Source of the DNA: Paludibacter sp.
GTDB lineage: Bacteria > Bacteroidota > Bacteroidia > Bacteroidales > Paludibacteraceae
Length of the DNA: 6,304 nt
Direction of reading: 5' to 3'
Assembly: GCA_028748945.1 (NCBI GenBank)
Contig: JAQTOL010000198.1
Location: 1-6,304, forward strand
This document shows, piece by piece, positions 6,248-6,304 of the stretch; position 1 is the first letter of the stretch; each line of letters begins with the position of its first letter. The notes under the pieces are model-generated. The model was not told where the DNA came from. It worked only from the letters and a program-made list of their open reading frames with translations, and made no database searches. The position numbers and the translations under genes are program-made.

Positions 6248-6304
6248 CTAAACCGCAAAATACGCTTCCAGTTCATTTAAAGTATCGGCATTTGTTTGCA
6301 GATC
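6248..6304 (-). CDS. C-terminal end of an unidentified gene, cut by window edge
   Basis: The minus strand is open from the window edge to a TAG at 6250-6248, encoding the 18 residues DLQTNADTLNELEAYFAV. The other two minus-strand frames both hit a stop in the same stretch. The frame ends 13 bases before the bidirectional terminator and converges on the metallo-hydrolase gene, which is the arrangement expected for a real gene end. The acidic, leucine-containing tail looks helical. Eighteen residues are too few to name a family. Confidence 0.6.
   Translation of the reverse strand, partial: DLQTNADTLNELEAYFAV

Noticed and set aside
6046..6276. A 76-codon minus-strand open frame with an ATG start overlapping the metallo-hydrolase end
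   Set aside because: It runs through the bidirectional terminator, lies antisense to a well-supported gene, and its product shows no recognisable motif. The frame ending at 6248 fits better as the real gene on that strand.
1..6304. CRISPR array, tRNA, rRNA, insertion sequence, toxin-antitoxin or defence genes
   Set aside because: No regularly spaced repeats, cloverleaf sequences, transposase motifs, terminal inverted repeats or defence domains were seen on either strand. The repeats present are short and intergenic.

Overview
The window looks like part of a chromosome from a Bacteroidota bacterium, most likely of the order Bacteroidales. Three things point there. Upstream regions carry the Bacteroidota promoter pattern (TTTG, about 20 bases, then TAnnTTTG). 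Start codons follow A/T-rich leaders with no Shine-Dalgarno sequence. The gene set (a Mur-ligase paralogue of Mpl type, ComEB-like dCMP deaminase, membrane-anchored S41 protease, secreted GH30 glycosidase, SemiSWEET) also fits. The species cannot be named from the sequence.

Layout, left to right. Positions 1-837 (minus) hold the N-terminal 279 codons of a secreted GH30-family glycoside hydrolase, cut by the window edge, with a good promoter at 920-951. Positions 1061-1342 (minus) hold a 93-residue SemiSWEET sugar transporter with its own promoter and a probable terminator. Positions 1551-5092 (minus) hold a likely operon transcribed mpl -> dCMP deaminase -> ctp-type S41 protease. It starts at a promoter near 5148-5178 and ends at a strong intrinsic terminator at 1444-1487. 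Positions 5367-6194 (plus) hold a divergent cytoplasmic metallo-beta-lactamase-fold hydrolase of unknown substrate. A 17-bp perfect hairpin at 6194-6234 separates it from the C-terminal 18 codons of a convergent minus-strand gene that enters from the right edge.

Functionally, the central operon combines cell-wall recycling (Mpl), pyrimidine deoxynucleotide supply (dCMP deaminase) and envelope proteolysis (S41 protease). These are housekeeping roles without an obvious shared pathway. The left side is about carbohydrates: a secreted glycosidase beside a small sugar transporter. Each has its own promoter, and the two promoters share a 14-base identical core, so they may be used under similar conditions; that is inference.

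I see no CRISPR array, tRNA, rRNA, insertion sequence, phage gene or defence system, and no clear candidate for a new multi-gene system. The points most worth a second look are regulatory: a hairpin that holds two of the three possible start codons of the protease, opposed promoters and a degenerate AAGTT repeat upstream of mpl, and a 12-bp direct repeat in the GH30 leader. The altered substrate-side motifs of the Mpl homologue are also of interest.
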